From positions 1-46,200 of the forward strand of contig DATLUM010000141.1 of the NCBI GenBank assembly GCA_035533095.1: a DNA stretch of 46,200 nucleotides, written 5' to 3'. Origin of the DNA: Acidimicrobiales bacterium. GTDB lineage: Bacteria; Actinomycetota; Acidimicrobiia; Acidimicrobiales; Palsa-688. The notes below the pieces were generated by a model that made no database searches, was not told where the DNA came from, and saw only the letters and a program-made list of their open reading frames with translations. This document shows positions 32,300 through 41,294 of this stretch, piece by piece; position 1 is the first letter of the stretch, and each line of letters begins with the position of its first letter. A program made the position numbers and the translations under genes.

Positions 32300-33039
32300 C
32301 GCGCGGTCCTGTTGGGGGCAGCAACTTCGGCTGCAGGACCCGGGGACCCGCCCGAGGTGCCCGAAGTTGCAGACAGGCGGTAGCCGTAGCTGCGCACCGT
32401 ATCGATGTGCGATCCACGGCCCGGACGATCGAGCTTGCGCCGGAGATATCCGACATACACCTCCACGACGTTCGCGTCCCGCTCGGTGGCGTTGTCCCAG
32501 ACATGTTCAAGCAGATCCGTCTTGGAAACCGTCTCCTCGGGGCGGTGCATCAGGTAGCTGAGCACGGCGAACTCGCGCGGGGTCAGGGTTATCTCTTCGG
32601 CGTCGCGCCAGCACCGGTGGTCCCGGGTGTCGAGTCGAAGGTCTCCGTGCACGAGGACTGCGCCCTGCGGCGCCCCGCCGCGGCGGATGAGAGCCCTCAG
32701 ACGCGCGAGCAGAACCGGGTACGAGAACGGTTTTGAGAGGAAGTCGTCGGCACCCGTGTCGAGTGCCTCCGTCTGGTCGAACTCGCCCTGCTTCGCCGTG
32801 AGCATGAGCACCGGGACCCGGTCGCCGGCGGCGCGCAGGGCGGTCGTCACGGCGAAGCCGTTGAGTTTCGGCAGCATCAAGTCCAAGACGATCGCGTCGT
32901 AGTGTCGCTGACGGGCTCGTGCGAGGCCCTCCTCCCCGTCGAGGGCCACGTCGACCGAATAGCCCTCCGCCTCCAGGCCGCGCGCGAGGGAGTTGGCCAT
33001 CGAAAGCTCGTCCTCGACGATGAGGATCCTCACACCCAT
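32296..33039 (-). CDS. OmpR-family response regulator
   Basis: 247 residues. The receiver domain has the acidic pair Glu9/Asp10, phospho-acceptor Asp53 (IVLDLMLPK), Thr81 and Lys103 (FLSKPF). The C-terminal winged helix has LTPREFAVLSYLMHRPEETVSK and VVEVYVGYLRRKLDR, followed by IDTVRSYGYRL, typical of OmpR/PhoB regulators. A disordered Gly/Pro/Ala tail ends the protein. ATG at 33039 gives the standard MGVRILIVEDE start. It is the first gene of the pair. Target promoters are unknown. Confidence 0.95.
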   Translation of the reverse strand: MGVRILIVEDELSMANSLARGLEAEGYSVDVALDGEEGLARARQRHYDAIVLDLMLPKLNGFAVTTALRAAGDRVPVLMLTAKQGEFDQTEALDTGADDFLSKPFSYPVLLARLRALIRRGGAPQGAVLVHGDLRLDTRDHRCWRDAEEITLTPREFAVLSYLMHRPEETVSKTDLLEHVWDNATERDANVVEVYVGYLRRKLDRPGRGSHIDTVRSYGYRLSATSGTSGGSPGPAAEVAAPNRTAR

Positions 33040-33109
33040 AGTCTGCCCTCGCCGGCCGTCCTGGGGTGCCCGCCCGCAGCTCGGCGGGGATCCTGTGCTC
33101 AAATGGGGC

Positions 33110-33463
33110 GTGGCCAAGAACGTCCTCGGCGGGGAGCTGGCGCCGTGCAGCTTCGATCCCCTGACCGGCTTCTACCGCGACGGGTGCTGCAACACGGGAG
33201 CGGACGACCTGGGGGTACACGTGGTGTGCGCGCGAGTGACCGCCGAGTTCCTGGAGTTCAGCAAGAACGCCGGCAACGACCTGTCCACCCCACAACCCGG
33301 TTTCTCGGGCCTCCAACCCGGCGACCACTGGTGCCTCTGCGCTCCCCGCTGGAAGGATGCGCTGGACGCCGATGCTGCGCCCGAGGTGGTGCTCGAAGCG
33401 ACGCACATCAGGGCCCTGGAATGGGTCGACCTGGACGATCTGCGTCGTCACGCCTGCACGTAG
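33110..33463 (+). CDS. DUF2237 family protein
   Basis: 117 residues. Nearly the whole length matches the family: NVLGGELAPCSFDPLTGFYRDGCCNTG, DLGVHVVCARVTAEFLEFSK, NDLSTPQP, PGDHWCLCAPRWKDAL, VVLEATHIRALE. Six cysteines (including CC and CLC) are conserved, which suggests metal binding or redox work; the function is unknown. GTG at 33110 gives VAKNVLGG; GTG at 33095, with GGGGA 4 nt upstream, is possible. It is divergent from the response regulator gene. Confidence 0.88.
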   Translation: MAKNVLGGELAPCSFDPLTGFYRDGCCNTGADDLGVHVVCARVTAEFLEFSKNAGNDLSTPQPGFSGLQPGDHWCLCAPRWKDALDADAAPEVVLEATHIRALEWVDLDDLRRHACT

Positions 33464-33511
33464 CCACTAGCCTTTGACGGTGCCTCCGAACTGCGCCGGC
33501 GGGACGGCAGC

Positions 33512-35200
33512 GTGACGGCCCCTGAGGTCACGGCCGGCGGGGTGACGGCCGGCGGGGTGACGGCCACCGAGCCAGGGGCCCCGAGGGGCCTGGACTTCGA
33601 AGGAACCCACGCCGACGGCACAACCCGGCCCGACGCCGCGCGCCAGCCACTCAGGTGGCGGATCGTCTCGCCGGACAGGGTCCTCGTCGCGGGGTTGGTC
33701 GCGCTCGCGTTCGCCCTGCGCGCGCCGAACATCGGCCGTGCGTACTGGATCGACGAGGGAATCAGCGTCGGCATCGCGTCACATCACGTCGGGCAGATCC
33801 CGTCGCTTCTGACCAGGGACGGGTCCCCGCCGCTCTTCTACTTCCTCCTCCATTACTGGATGGCGCTCTTCGGCAGCTCCGAGATCGCAACACACTTCCT
33901 GCCACTTCTCGTATCGCTCGCCACGATCCCGCTCGCGTACTGGTCCGGGTCCACGCTCTTCTCACGGCGCGCCGGGCGGTGGGCCGCGGCGCTGATGGCC
34001 ACCAATCCCTTCCTCGGCTGGTACTCGACAGAGACGCGGATGTACACGCTCCTGATCGTCCTCGTGACTCTGGGCCTGACGTTCGCCGTCCGGGCTGCGC
34101 GCGATCGCAGCAAGCGCGACGCGATAGCTGCAGTGCTCACCTACGCGGCGCTCCTCTACACGCACAACTGGGGTATCTATGCCACGGTGGCGACAGCCGC
34201 TGTGATCGCTGGCAGGGCGGTGAAGCAAGGCGACAGGAAGCTCGCCGGCCAGGTCGTGCTCTGCGGGTGCGCGGTGGGAGCGTTGTGGCTCCCCTGGTTC
34301 CCCTACTTCGTCGACCAGGCTCGGCTCACGGCGGCGCCGTGGGCTGTCAGACCGAACATCGGGAATTTCTTCGCCGACCAGGCGGCGGCTCTCGGCGGAA
34401 CCTTGAACTTCGCCATCGCCCCGTTGCTGGCGTTCGGGGCCTGGTACACGCGGTCGGCGAGGTCGAAGGCAGAAGGCCGCATGGCGGGGACGTTGTCCGC
34501 GGTCGGGCTGCTCACCGGCGTGATCGGTTTCCTCGGTGCCGAACTCGAACCGTCCTGGACGGTGCGCTACCTCGCCGTGATCGTCGCGCCGCTGCTGGTC
34601 GCTTCCGCGGGAGCGATGGCACCGTCGGTGTCGGGTCGCAGGGTTCTGACCGCAGCGTGCGCTCTACTGGCCGGCTGGAGCTTCATCGGTTCTCTCCTGC
34701 CCAACCCCAGCGCGCCGTACGCGAAGAGCAATGTGGCAGCCGTGGCGCGCGCCGCATACCCGCAGCTCGCCGCTGGTGACGTCGTGGTCGTCACCCAGAC
34801 GGAGCAGCTCGCCGTGCTCTACCACTACCTGCCCAAAGGCATGGTCTACGTCACTCCGACCGGGCCGGTCCGGGACCCGTCGTTGGTCGACTGGCGCAAC
34901 ATCGTGCATCGGTTGCAGCACGCCAACCCGTGCACGGCCGTCGACCCTGTGATCAGGAACCTGCCCGTCGGTGCACACGTGCTCGAGGTCAACCCTGTCC
35001 ACAAGCTTGGGGCGAGGGGGTCGGCTTGGTCCAAGGCGGTCACCGGCCAAGTGCAAGCCGTCGACCACCTTCTTGCCACCGACCCCGCGTTGGTGGCCAT
35101 CGGTTCGTACGCGGAGGCGACGTCACCGAGGCCGTACAGTCCCGTCGTCGGCGAGTTGTTTCGAAAGGTCGCCGGCACCAGCCCTTGCGCTTCGGCGTAG
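33512..35200 (+). CDS. GT39-like (ArnT/PMT-type) membrane glycosyltransferase
   Basis: 562 residues. After a roughly 50-residue disordered N-terminus, the first span leads to the loop RAYWIDEG, with the Asp81-Glu82 pair that marks PMT/ArnT-like GT-C enzymes. DGSPPLFYFLLHYWMALFG and PFLGWYSTETRMYTLLI follow in the usual order. About ten spans precede a C-terminal soluble region. The enzymes use polyprenyl-phosphate sugars outside the membrane; donor and acceptor are unknown. The N-terminus contains the peptide repeat VTAGG VTAGG VTA, made by a DNA tandem repeat. GTG start at 33512. Confidence 0.82.
   Translation: MTAPEVTAGGVTAGGVTATEPGAPRGLDFEGTHADGTTRPDAARQPLRWRIVSPDRVLVAGLVALAFALRAPNIGRAYWIDEGISVGIASHHVGQIPSLLTRDGSPPLFYFLLHYWMALFGSSEIATHFLPLLVSLATIPLAYWSGSTLFSRRAGRWAAALMATNPFLGWYSTETRMYTLLIVLVTLGLTFAVRAARDRSKRDAIAAVLTYAALLYTHNWGIYATVATAAVIAGRAVKQGDRKLAGQVVLCGCAVGALWLPWFPYFVDQARLTAAPWAVRPNIGNFFADQAAALGGTLNFAIAPLLAFGAWYTRSARSKAEGRMAGTLSAVGLLTGVIGFLGAELEPSWTVRYLAVIVAPLLVASAGAMAPSVSGRRVLTAACALLAGWSFIGSLLPNPSAPYAKSNVAAVARAAYPQLAAGDVVVVTQTEQLAVLYHYLPKGMVYVTPTGPVRDPSLVDWRNIVHRLQHANPCTAVDPVIRNLPVGAHVLEVNPVHKLGARGSAWSKAVTGQVQAVDHLLATDPALVAIGSYAEATSPRPYSPVVGELFRKVAGTSPCASA
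33527..33565 (+). repeat. 15-bp tandem repeat in the GT39-like N-terminus
   Basis: GTCACGGCCGGCGGG (33527-33541), GTGACGGCCGGCGGG (33542-33556), then a partial third copy. The unit is five codons, so frame is kept, giving repeated VTAGG. Copy number could vary without breaking the gene. Confidence 0.8.
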
Positions 35201-35224
35201 CCCTAGCGCCCCTGGGGTAGCGGC

Positions 35225-35683
35225 CTAAAGAGGTTCACGCCTTTGGCGGAGCAGAGCGCCGGCGGCGGTGACGAGAAGAACAGCACCGGCAGTGATCTCG
35301 ACCGCGAGGCTCAAGTGCGCGAAGGGGGCGTTCCACGAGTCGGTGAATCCGAACAGGCCGACGTTGATACTGAGTACAAGCCCGAGCGCCGTCCCCACCG
35401 CCAAACACGCGCCGGCGAGCGCGGCTGCCGCGACGAGCCGGCGCGTCGGGACTGCAAGCAGCACGAGGGTTGCGGTGATGGCGGCGACGAAGTTGGCCAT
35501 GAAGAGAGGTCCCACCGTCGCGATGTGCTTGTAACCCTCGCTCCACAGGTGGAGGTGGATCCAGCCCATCCACACCAAGAGGCCGGCACCCACAACCCGT
35601 CCTGCCCACAGCGCGGGCGACGTGGACACGCTCCGCGACCTGGCGTCGCTCGTGGGACTGCCATCCGGCTCTATGACTGTCAT
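35225..35683 (-). CDS. Four-span membrane protein of unknown function
   Basis: 152 residues. A 25-residue polar N-terminus is followed by four hydrophobic segments. The first carries GLLVWMGWIHLHLWSEGYK, whose His residues could bind metal. The end is a short RQRREPL tail. No family name is certain. TATAAG (35691-35696, minus strand) ends 7 nt before the ATG, so the transcript may be leaderless. It is divergent from the ECF sigma gene, 62 nt away, and could be a target of that sigma factor. Confidence 0.7.
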   Translation of the reverse strand: MTVIEPDGSPTSDARSRSVSTSPALWAGRVVGAGLLVWMGWIHLHLWSEGYKHIATVGPLFMANFVAAITATLVLLAVPTRRLVAAAALAGACLAVGTALGLVLSINVGLFGFTDSWNAPFAHLSLAVEITAGAVLLVTAAGALLRQRREPL

Positions 35684-35745
35684 GCCACCACTTATACGTT
35701 CCCAGGGCTACCGGGGACGTTCAATTCGCCGGAAAAGAGGCCTGC

Positions 35746-36366
35746 ATGAAGATCCAGCAACAAGGCCCATTCGTATCATTGGTCGTGGCCCGCGTCGGAC
35801 TTCCCGCTGATCGGATGGCCGACGAGGCCCTCCTGGCCGGTTTGTCCGCTGGTGGACCGGATGTCGGGTTGGCTTTCGTCCGGCGGTTCCAGAGACAGGT
35901 GTACGGAGTGGCTCTTGCAGTCGTGGGCGACCCGACGCTCGCCGAGGACGTGGCGCAGCAGGCATTCATCCGGGCTTGGAAGGCAGCTCCCGCGTTCGAT
36001 CCCCGGCGGGGCTCGGTGCGCACCTGGTTGACCACCATCGCGCACAACCTCGCGATCGACGCGACGAGAGGCCGCAAGGCGACCCCGCTCGATCCGTCCG
36101 ATCTCGTGCGCCTGATAGGAGCCGGGGCGGACGAGCCGGAGGCGTGGGCTCTCAGAGAGGAATCCGCGGGCGGACTGCGAAGAGCCATCCGCGACCTGCC
36201 CGCTGAACAGGGACGGGCGATCGTGATGGCCGGCGTCTATGGGCTCACCGCTCACGAGGTGGCCGAGTCGGAGGGGATCCCGTTGGGGACGGCCAAGACG
36301 AGGATCCGCTCGGCGATGACCAAGCTTCGCGCTGCGCTCGACCCGTCGGAGGTGGACCATGGCTGA
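35746..36366 (+). CDS. ECF-family RNA polymerase sigma factor
   Basis: 206 residues. Region 2 includes FVRRFQRQVYGVALAVVGDPTLAEDVAQQAFIRAWK and RGSVRTWLTTIAHNLAIDATR. Region 4 has RDLPAEQGRAIVMAGVYGLTAHEVAESEGIPLGTAKTRIRSAMTKLR with the helix-turn-helix. The roughly 20-residue N-terminal extension may be real, since ATG 35746 has AAGAGG about 7 nt upstream. The stop overlaps the anti-sigma start by 8 nt, so both are made together. This is the usual layout for SigK/SigL-type ECF groups with RskA-like partners. Confidence 0.92.
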   Translation: MKIQQQGPFVSLVVARVGLPADRMADEALLAGLSAGGPDVGLAFVRRFQRQVYGVALAVVGDPTLAEDVAQQAFIRAWKAAPAFDPRRGSVRTWLTTIAHNLAIDATRGRKATPLDPSDLVRLIGAGADEPEAWALREESAGGLRRAIRDLPAEQGRAIVMAGVYGLTAHEVAESEGIPLGTAKTRIRSAMTKLRAALDPSEVDHG

Positions 36367-37006
36367 CACCGACTGCGACGTTGCGCGTGAGTCCCTGGCC
36401 GAGCTTGCCCTTGGAACATTGAGGGGCGAAGAACTCCGCCGGGTCAGCGCTCACGTCGAGCACTGCAAGGAGTGCAGGCACGAGGTGACCGCCATGGTTC
36501 CCGTGGCCTCCCAGCTACTCGAGTTGATCCCCGGCACGGAACCGCCTCTCGGGTTCGACCGGCGGGTCCTATCCAGGGTGGAGCATGTCGAGCGCGGCAC
36601 CGGGCCGTTGACACGCCGGCGCGGGGTGATCATGGCAGTCGCCGCGGCTGCTGCAATCGTCTTCGGCATCTCCGGTTGGCTGGTGGGTGCAGGCTCTTCC
36701 AGCCATCATCAGAACCAGTCGCAGGTTGCGGCCGACTTCGTCCAGCAGGGGCGCGACGTGGGCAGGATCGAGGCACACGGCACGCCCTTGTGGTTGACCG
36801 TGACGGTGCGCGGCACGGGGATCTCAGGACCGGTGACGTGCGAGGTGGTCCACGAGGACGGGAGCATCACGACGATGGGGTCTTTTGACCTGGTGGGCGG
36901 CAGCGGCACCTGGAGCACCCCCGACCCCGAGGGCATGGCGAACGTCACGCAGGCCCAACTCGTCGGCACCGACGGCAAGGTGGTGGCGGTAGCACACTTC
37001 TCGTAG
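36359..37006 (+). CDS. Zinc-containing anti-sigma factor (ZAS / RskA type)
   Basis: 215 residues. The cytoplasmic zinc anti-sigma domain has HVEHCKEC (His32, Cys36, Cys39). A single span follows (about 89-110: VIMAVAAAAAIVFGISGWLVG). The extracytoplasmic domain (LWLTVTVRGTGISGPVTCEV, GTWSTPDPEGMANVTQAQLV) is of the RskA C-terminal type. It should hold the ECF sigma factor at the membrane until a signal triggers proteolysis. It is translationally coupled to the sigma gene. Confidence 0.92.
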   Translation: MADTDCDVARESLAELALGTLRGEELRRVSAHVEHCKECRHEVTAMVPVASQLLELIPGTEPPLGFDRRVLSRVEHVERGTGPLTRRRGVIMAVAAAAAIVFGISGWLVGAGSSSHHQNQSQVAADFVQQGRDVGRIEAHGTPLWLTVTVRGTGISGPVTCEVVHEDGSITTMGSFDLVGGSGTWSTPDPEGMANVTQAQLVGTDGKVVAVAHFS

Positions 37007-37059
37007 CCGCCCGAGGAAAATCCGGGGCGGCCGCGGCGCGACGCCGGTACCGTCGACGG

Positions 37060-38319
37060 GTGCATTTGTTGCGCCGGCCTCGGCTGGCCCTTCTCTTCGC
37101 GGGTGGCGCGCTGAACGCCATCGGAAGCTGGGCAACCCTGATTGCCCTGTGGGGCTTCGCCGCGTACCGGTTCCATACCGGGGCCGCCGGCATCGCGATG
37201 ATCGGACTCGCCTGGAACGTCCCCGGAGCCGCGCTCGGCCCCCTCGCCGGCGCACCTATCGACAGGTTCGGCCCGCGCGCCGTGATGATCGCTTCGGACG
37301 TGCTGGGGTTGGTCACCGCGCTCGGCATGGCGGCTTCAAGCAGCTACGGCGCCCTCGTGGGGATGGCAGTGGCTGCCGGGGCAGTCCAGTCGTTTGGGAG
37401 GCCCGCGTCGATGAGCCTGATCCCCCGCCTCGTCGACGAGAGAGAGCTTCTCGCGGGCAACTCGTTGATGGGTGTGGCGGAGCAGTCGGCGATCGTGTTC
37501 GGCCCACTCGCGGGCTCGCTCGCTATCAACGCGTGGGGCATCCGAGCCGCCTTCATCTTCGACGCGGCAACATTCGCAGTTGGCGCGCTGAGCGTGCTGC
37601 CGTTGCGTCCCCGTACAGGTGCTCGGTCGAGCGGGAGCGGTTTCAGTGGCCGAGAGCTTGCGGCCGGGTGGAAGCTCGCCCGCCGCATACCGGACGTCCG
37701 TCGCACCTTGGGTTTGGCGTTCGCCGTCTTCTGCTCTTGGGGAGCCTTCATGGTGATCGAGCCGCTGTATGTGCGCGACGTGCTGCACAGGTCGCCGGCG
37801 ACGCTGGGTTGGTTGCAGACCGTGTTCGGGATCGGCCTCATTGGGACCACGATGCTGCTTCCGCGCATCGGGGAGAGGGTCGTGTCGGTCAAGGCGCTTG
37901 CAATCGCCGTGGGCTTCTCGGGGGTCGCGGCGGCCGTCTATGTAGGCACACGATCGCTTCCGGTCGCGATGGCGGGTGTGTTCGTCTGGGGTGTCGATGT
38001 GGCCTTCTTCATGCCTCCGATGCAGACGGTCTTGCAGCGAGCAACACCTATCGACGCGCACGGTCGTGTGATGTCGCTGGCCGCTACTGCGAACGGCGCA
38101 GGGAACCTGGTCGCGATCCCGGTAGCCGGGCTCGTCGTGGGAGCGATCGGGGTGAGCCACACTGGGGCGGTCGTCGGGCTCCTGGCGGTGATCACCGGCG
38201 CTGCGGGCGCGATGATCCCCTCGTCGGGTCTGGGGGGAGACCCGAATGACGCGGCCCGCGCCAGGACGCCCGCTAGCCTGCCGCGTACGCCGCTTCTCGG
38301 TGGCGCCGAAGCCGACTAG
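37060..38319 (+). CDS. MFS transporter (MFS_3 / exporter type)
   Basis: This 419-residue protein has about twelve spans and follows the MFS pattern. There is a first-loop GAPIDRFGPRAVMIASD (the motif A region) and a central charged loop (GRELAAGWKLARRIPDVRRTLGLAF), typical of EntS-like and macrolide-type exporters. The second half has VWGVDVAFFMPPMQTVLQRATP and AHGRVMSLAATANG. The substrate is unknown. GTG at 37060 gives a normal length. Same strand as the sigma/anti-sigma pair, 53 nt away; it may be in the regulon. Confidence 0.85.
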   Translation: MHLLRRPRLALLFAGGALNAIGSWATLIALWGFAAYRFHTGAAGIAMIGLAWNVPGAALGPLAGAPIDRFGPRAVMIASDVLGLVTALGMAASSSYGALVGMAVAAGAVQSFGRPASMSLIPRLVDERELLAGNSLMGVAEQSAIVFGPLAGSLAINAWGIRAAFIFDAATFAVGALSVLPLRPRTGARSSGSGFSGRELAAGWKLARRIPDVRRTLGLAFAVFCSWGAFMVIEPLYVRDVLHRSPATLGWLQTVFGIGLIGTTMLLPRIGERVVSVKALAIAVGFSGVAAAVYVGTRSLPVAMAGVFVWGVDVAFFMPPMQTVLQRATPIDAHGRVMSLAATANGAGNLVAIPVAGLVVGAIGVSHTGAVVGLLAVITGAAGAMIPSSGLGGDPNDAARARTPASLPRTPLLGGAEAD

Positions 38320-38376
38320 CACAGCCGCGTACGTATCTCCAGCCGAACACGTAGCCGCTTCCGGAGGTGGTGGAAG

Positions 38377-38967
38377 TTGATGGGACCGAGATACCCGCTC
38401 GGGGCAGACGTCGCAGACCTGCCTAACGTGGAGAGGTGGCGGCCGCTGGTCAACTGGGTGCTGATCATCCCCCATCACATCTGGCTCGGGCTGCTGACGC
38501 TCGGTGCCTGGTTCGTTTCGATCATCAGCTGGTTCGTCATCGTGTTCACGGGGAGGATGCCGGAAACGTGGAGCGACTACCTGGTAGGCGTGCTGAGATA
38601 CCAGTGGCGGGTCACCTGCTACCTCTACGCGTGGACCAACGTGTACCCGAGCTTCAACCCGGTAGCAGGACATGTCGATCCCGGCGACTACCCGGCAGTG
38701 CTCTATTGCGCGAGACCGGTCGAGCGGAACAGGGTGACAGTCTTCTTTAGGGCGATCATGGCGATACCGCAGTTCATCGCCGTGTACTTCGTAGGCATAG
38801 CCGCCAGCGTGGTGCTGTTGATCGCATGGTTCGCGGTACTGATAACCGGACGGTGGCCGCAAGGGATGCGGGACTTCGCGATCGGCTTCGTGCGATGGCA
38901 GATACGCCTGACCGCGTACGTGTTGCTGGTCTGCGACGAGTACCCGCCGTTCAGCCTCGAGCAATGA
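38377..38967 (+). CDS. DUF4389 membrane protein
   Basis: 196 residues. Two similar halves are each built of a paired hydrophobic segment followed by a short amphipathic part. These are WRPLVNWVLIIPHHIWL...FTGRMPETWSDYLVGVLRYQWRVTCYL and VFFRAIMAIPQFIAVYF...ITGRWPQGMRDFAIGFVRWQIRLTAYV. The internal duplication is characteristic of DUF4389 proteins. Function unknown. TTG at 38377 has GGAGG 9 nt upstream; ATG at 38380 is the adjacent codon. The next gene follows after 10 nt. Confidence 0.85.
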   Translation: MMGPRYPLGADVADLPNVERWRPLVNWVLIIPHHIWLGLLTLGAWFVSIISWFVIVFTGRMPETWSDYLVGVLRYQWRVTCYLYAWTNVYPSFNPVAGHVDPGDYPAVLYCARPVERNRVTVFFRAIMAIPQFIAVYFVGIAASVVLLIAWFAVLITGRWPQGMRDFAIGFVRWQIRLTAYVLLVCDEYPPFSLEQ

Positions 38968-38977
38968 GGGGGTACCG

Positions 38978-39733
38978 ATGAGCGAGACGCCCCTTCCGCC
39001 GGCAGGAAATCCCGAAGAAGCCGAGGGGGGTCCCGAGCCTGGGGCGCCGGCGGGCGGCCGGGGTTCGGCCGAGTCGTGGGGTGGTTCGGGCGAGTCGTGG
39101 GGTAGCTGGGGCGCCGGCGCGTCCGAAGCCGGTCCGGGTTCCGGGGCGCCGGCGGGCGGCTGGAGCTCGGCGCCGTCGGGCCCTTGGGGAGGCGGATCGG
39201 CCGGCCCGGGGTTCGCACCGCCGGACCCTGCCGCCGTGGCCGGCCCACCGTGGCCGGAGCTGATCGCGGTCGGACCGTACACGCCACCGCGGATGATCCG
39301 CTGGCCGATCATCGGCGGACTCGTCCTCGTCGTGGTCTACGTCGTGGTCATCGTCATCTTCAGCAGCTCGACCTCGATCTCGCATGCGGCGTGGCTAGCC
39401 GACCACGAGGGGACGATCAACACCCTGAACAGGGACCAGCAGAACCTGGCAGCCGACAACCCCGCCCAAGGCGGCAACGCCGCGCAGTGGATCGCCGACT
39501 GGCAGGCGCTCCACCAAGACGCTGCAGCGGCGGCCGGGCTTCCCAACCCGGGCGGCTCGGCGACAGCGCCGTGGCGGGAAATGATCAACGACTACTTCAA
39601 CGGCTCCTCTGAGATCATCCAGGCGGTCCAGACCCACGATCAGTCGCTCCTGCTGCAGGCGCAACGCGATCTGGTAGCCGGCGACCGCGCGGCCGCGGCG
39701 TTCAACAAGGCGATGGGAATCAACTCGCCCTGA
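38978..39733 (+). CDS. Gly/Pro/Ser-rich single-span membrane protein
   Basis: 251 residues. About 100 residues of disordered, almost Gly/Pro/Ala/Ser/Trp-only sequence come first. A span follows (about 110-130: GGLVLVVVYVVVIVIF), then an extracytoplasmic helical domain of about 115 residues, with WLADHEGTINTLNRDQQNLAADNP and WQALHQDAAAAAGLP. No known family. ATG at 38978 has GAGGGGG upstream, and the gene is tightly linked to the DUF4389 gene. It overlaps convergent surE by 14 nt. Confidence 0.7.
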   Translation: MSETPLPPAGNPEEAEGGPEPGAPAGGRGSAESWGGSGESWGSWGAGASEAGPGSGAPAGGWSSAPSGPWGGGSAGPGFAPPDPAAVAGPPWPELIAVGPYTPPRMIRWPIIGGLVLVVVYVVVIVIFSSSTSISHAAWLADHEGTINTLNRDQQNLAADNPAQGGNAAQWIADWQALHQDAAAAAGLPNPGGSATAPWREMINDYFNGSSEIIQAVQTHDQSLLLQAQRDLVAGDRAAAAFNKAMGINSP

Positions 39734-40586
39734 CCCCTTCGAACAACTGGTCGAGCCCGCGGCCGATGACCGCAGCCGCGTGCTCGTCGGGATCGGGATC
39801 CGACGCTTTGCGACGCAGCCGCTCAGTGAGGCTGCCGAGCAGCGTGACCGATACGAGGTCCCGCTCGATCGCTCCCCCGTCGGTCCCCTCCGGCAGGGAC
39901 ACGGCATCACCCCACTTCATCACCACGCTGTAGCTGTTCGGGTGACCCAGCTTGGGTTCGAGCTCGACCTCGGAGATCACTCTCGGAGGTACCCGACCGA
40001 CCGTCGTGCGCTGCCAGCCCGCCATGGCTTCGACGGTCATGTCGGGCACGTTCACGTTTACGGCCACCGAGCCTGAAGGAGGTTCGGTGACAAGCGCACC
40101 GACGACAGCAGCAGCGACGTCTGCTGCGCCCTCCCAGCACTGGTCGCTCAGCATCTCATCCCACCCTTGCCCCTCGACCCCGAAACCGTGCACCGCCTGG
40201 CTCACCGCGACGCCCGTCATGCCCCCCACGCGTGCGGTTAAGGCCGCGCCCACCGTGCCCGAGTGGTAGACGGACCGGCCGACGTTCACACCGGGGTTGA
40301 TGCCCGACACGACGAAGTCGAAGGGAGGACCGAACGCTCCGAGGCGGGCGAACATGACGCACAGCGCCGGCGGCCCGCTCACCGACCAGACATCGTCCAG
40401 ACCGTCCATCGACACCCGATGCACCTCGGGCTGCATGCGATTGAGAGACCCGAGGGCGGCGCTCGATCCCGAGTATTCGGTGTCAGGCGCCACCACGGTG
40501 ACGTCCCCGAGCCCTCGCATCGCCCAAGCGAGTTGGCGGAGACCGTCGGAGTCGATGCCGTCGTCGTTGGTGACCAGGATTCGCAC
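39720..40586 (-). CDS. surE: 5'/3'-nucleotidase SurE
   Basis: 288 residues. Metal-dependent nucleotidase; the N-terminal MRILVTNDDGIDSDGL gives the Asp pair that binds metal. VVAPDTEYSGSSAALG, FVVSGINPGVNVGRSVYHSGTVGAA and VNVNVP follow as in SurE. The C-terminal 50 residues or so are longer than in E. coli SurE, as in other actinobacteria. It acts on nucleoside monophosphates and short polyphosphates in the family. ATG at 40586. Divergent from the gene at 40638. Confidence 0.93.
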   Translation of the reverse strand: MRILVTNDDGIDSDGLRQLAWAMRGLGDVTVVAPDTEYSGSSAALGSLNRMQPEVHRVSMDGLDDVWSVSGPPALCVMFARLGAFGPPFDFVVSGINPGVNVGRSVYHSGTVGAALTARVGGMTGVAVSQAVHGFGVEGQGWDEMLSDQCWEGAADVAAAVVGALVTEPPSGSVAVNVNVPDMTVEAMAGWQRTTVGRVPPRVISEVELEPKLGHPNSYSVVMKWGDAVSLPEGTDGGAIERDLVSVTLLGSLTERLRRKASDPDPDEHAAAVIGRGLDQLFEGVRAS

Positions 40587-40637
40587 AGGTTTGTGTTACC
40601 ACGTGCCGGGGTGCGGGGTGTCCCGTAGGCTGGAGCG

Positions 40638-41183
40638 GTGCTCTACGCGTGGGGATTCGAACGCGTCGGCGTCGTAGCCGGCGACCTGTACTTCATCGAC
40701 CCAGATCCCGCTCCAGGCCAGGAAGGCGCAGAACGCGGCGTGCGCCTGGAGGTGCGGCTTCTCGAGCGGCCGGCGCTCACCGGGTCGATATACGCGGCGC
40801 AGCCGATCGTCATCGACCGGCCGGTTTGGCGAGCAGACCTGCTCGAGACCGTCGCCGGCCCTCCCGGAAGCCACGACCGCACCCACCACCACCCCAAGTT
40901 CCGGGGGTGGGAGCCGGGAAGGCGCCAGTTCGACCCGGCAATGACCGAGGACCCGATCGGTTGGTTGACGGCACGCCTCCAAGACCTGCCGGGGCTGATG
41001 GAGGGCGCCGCAATCGACCCGTCGGAGGCCGGTCCCAACGACGCCGCGGAGCTCGCCGGGGTCGCCCCTGAGATCGCCAAGACCGTCGAGGACCTCCTGG
41101 CCCGTGTGCGCGCCGGAGAACTCGCCAAGGAGCCCGAGTCGGGTTCGGAGCCGCTGGCGGCCGCGAGGGTCAGCTGGCTGTAG
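40638..41183 (+). CDS. Conserved actinobacterial protein of unknown function
   Basis: 181 residues, no signal peptide and no spans. The N-terminal 110 residues look like a compact conserved domain: YAWGFERVGVVAGDLYFIDPDPAPGQEGAERGVRLEVRLLE, GSIYAAQPIVIDRPVWRADLLETV, and DRTHHHPKFRGWEP with a triple His. The C-terminus is helical and acidic. I do not know a function. GTG start at 40638; divergent from surE by 51 nt, an arrangement that may be conserved. The 3' side faces the repeat region at 41295-41509. Confidence 0.75.
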   Translation: MLYAWGFERVGVVAGDLYFIDPDPAPGQEGAERGVRLEVRLLERPALTGSIYAAQPIVIDRPVWRADLLETVAGPPGSHDRTHHHPKFRGWEPGRRQFDPAMTEDPIGWLTARLQDLPGLMEGAAIDPSEAGPNDAAELAGVAPEIAKTVEDLLARVRAGELAKEPESGSEPLAAARVSWL

Positions 41184-41294
41184 GCCCCGCGCGGGCCCGC
41201 GCGGCGCCGGCTCGTCCTGCGGTGTCCGCTCACCCCGGCTAGCGCCCCGCGCCCCCGCCCGCACTGGCCCGGCAGGGCTTTGGTTGGCACCCAA

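Noticed and set aside
40648-40665. T-loop-like GATTCGAAC suggesting a tRNA
   Set aside because: No cloverleaf can be built around it; it lies in the coding sequence of the gene at 40638.
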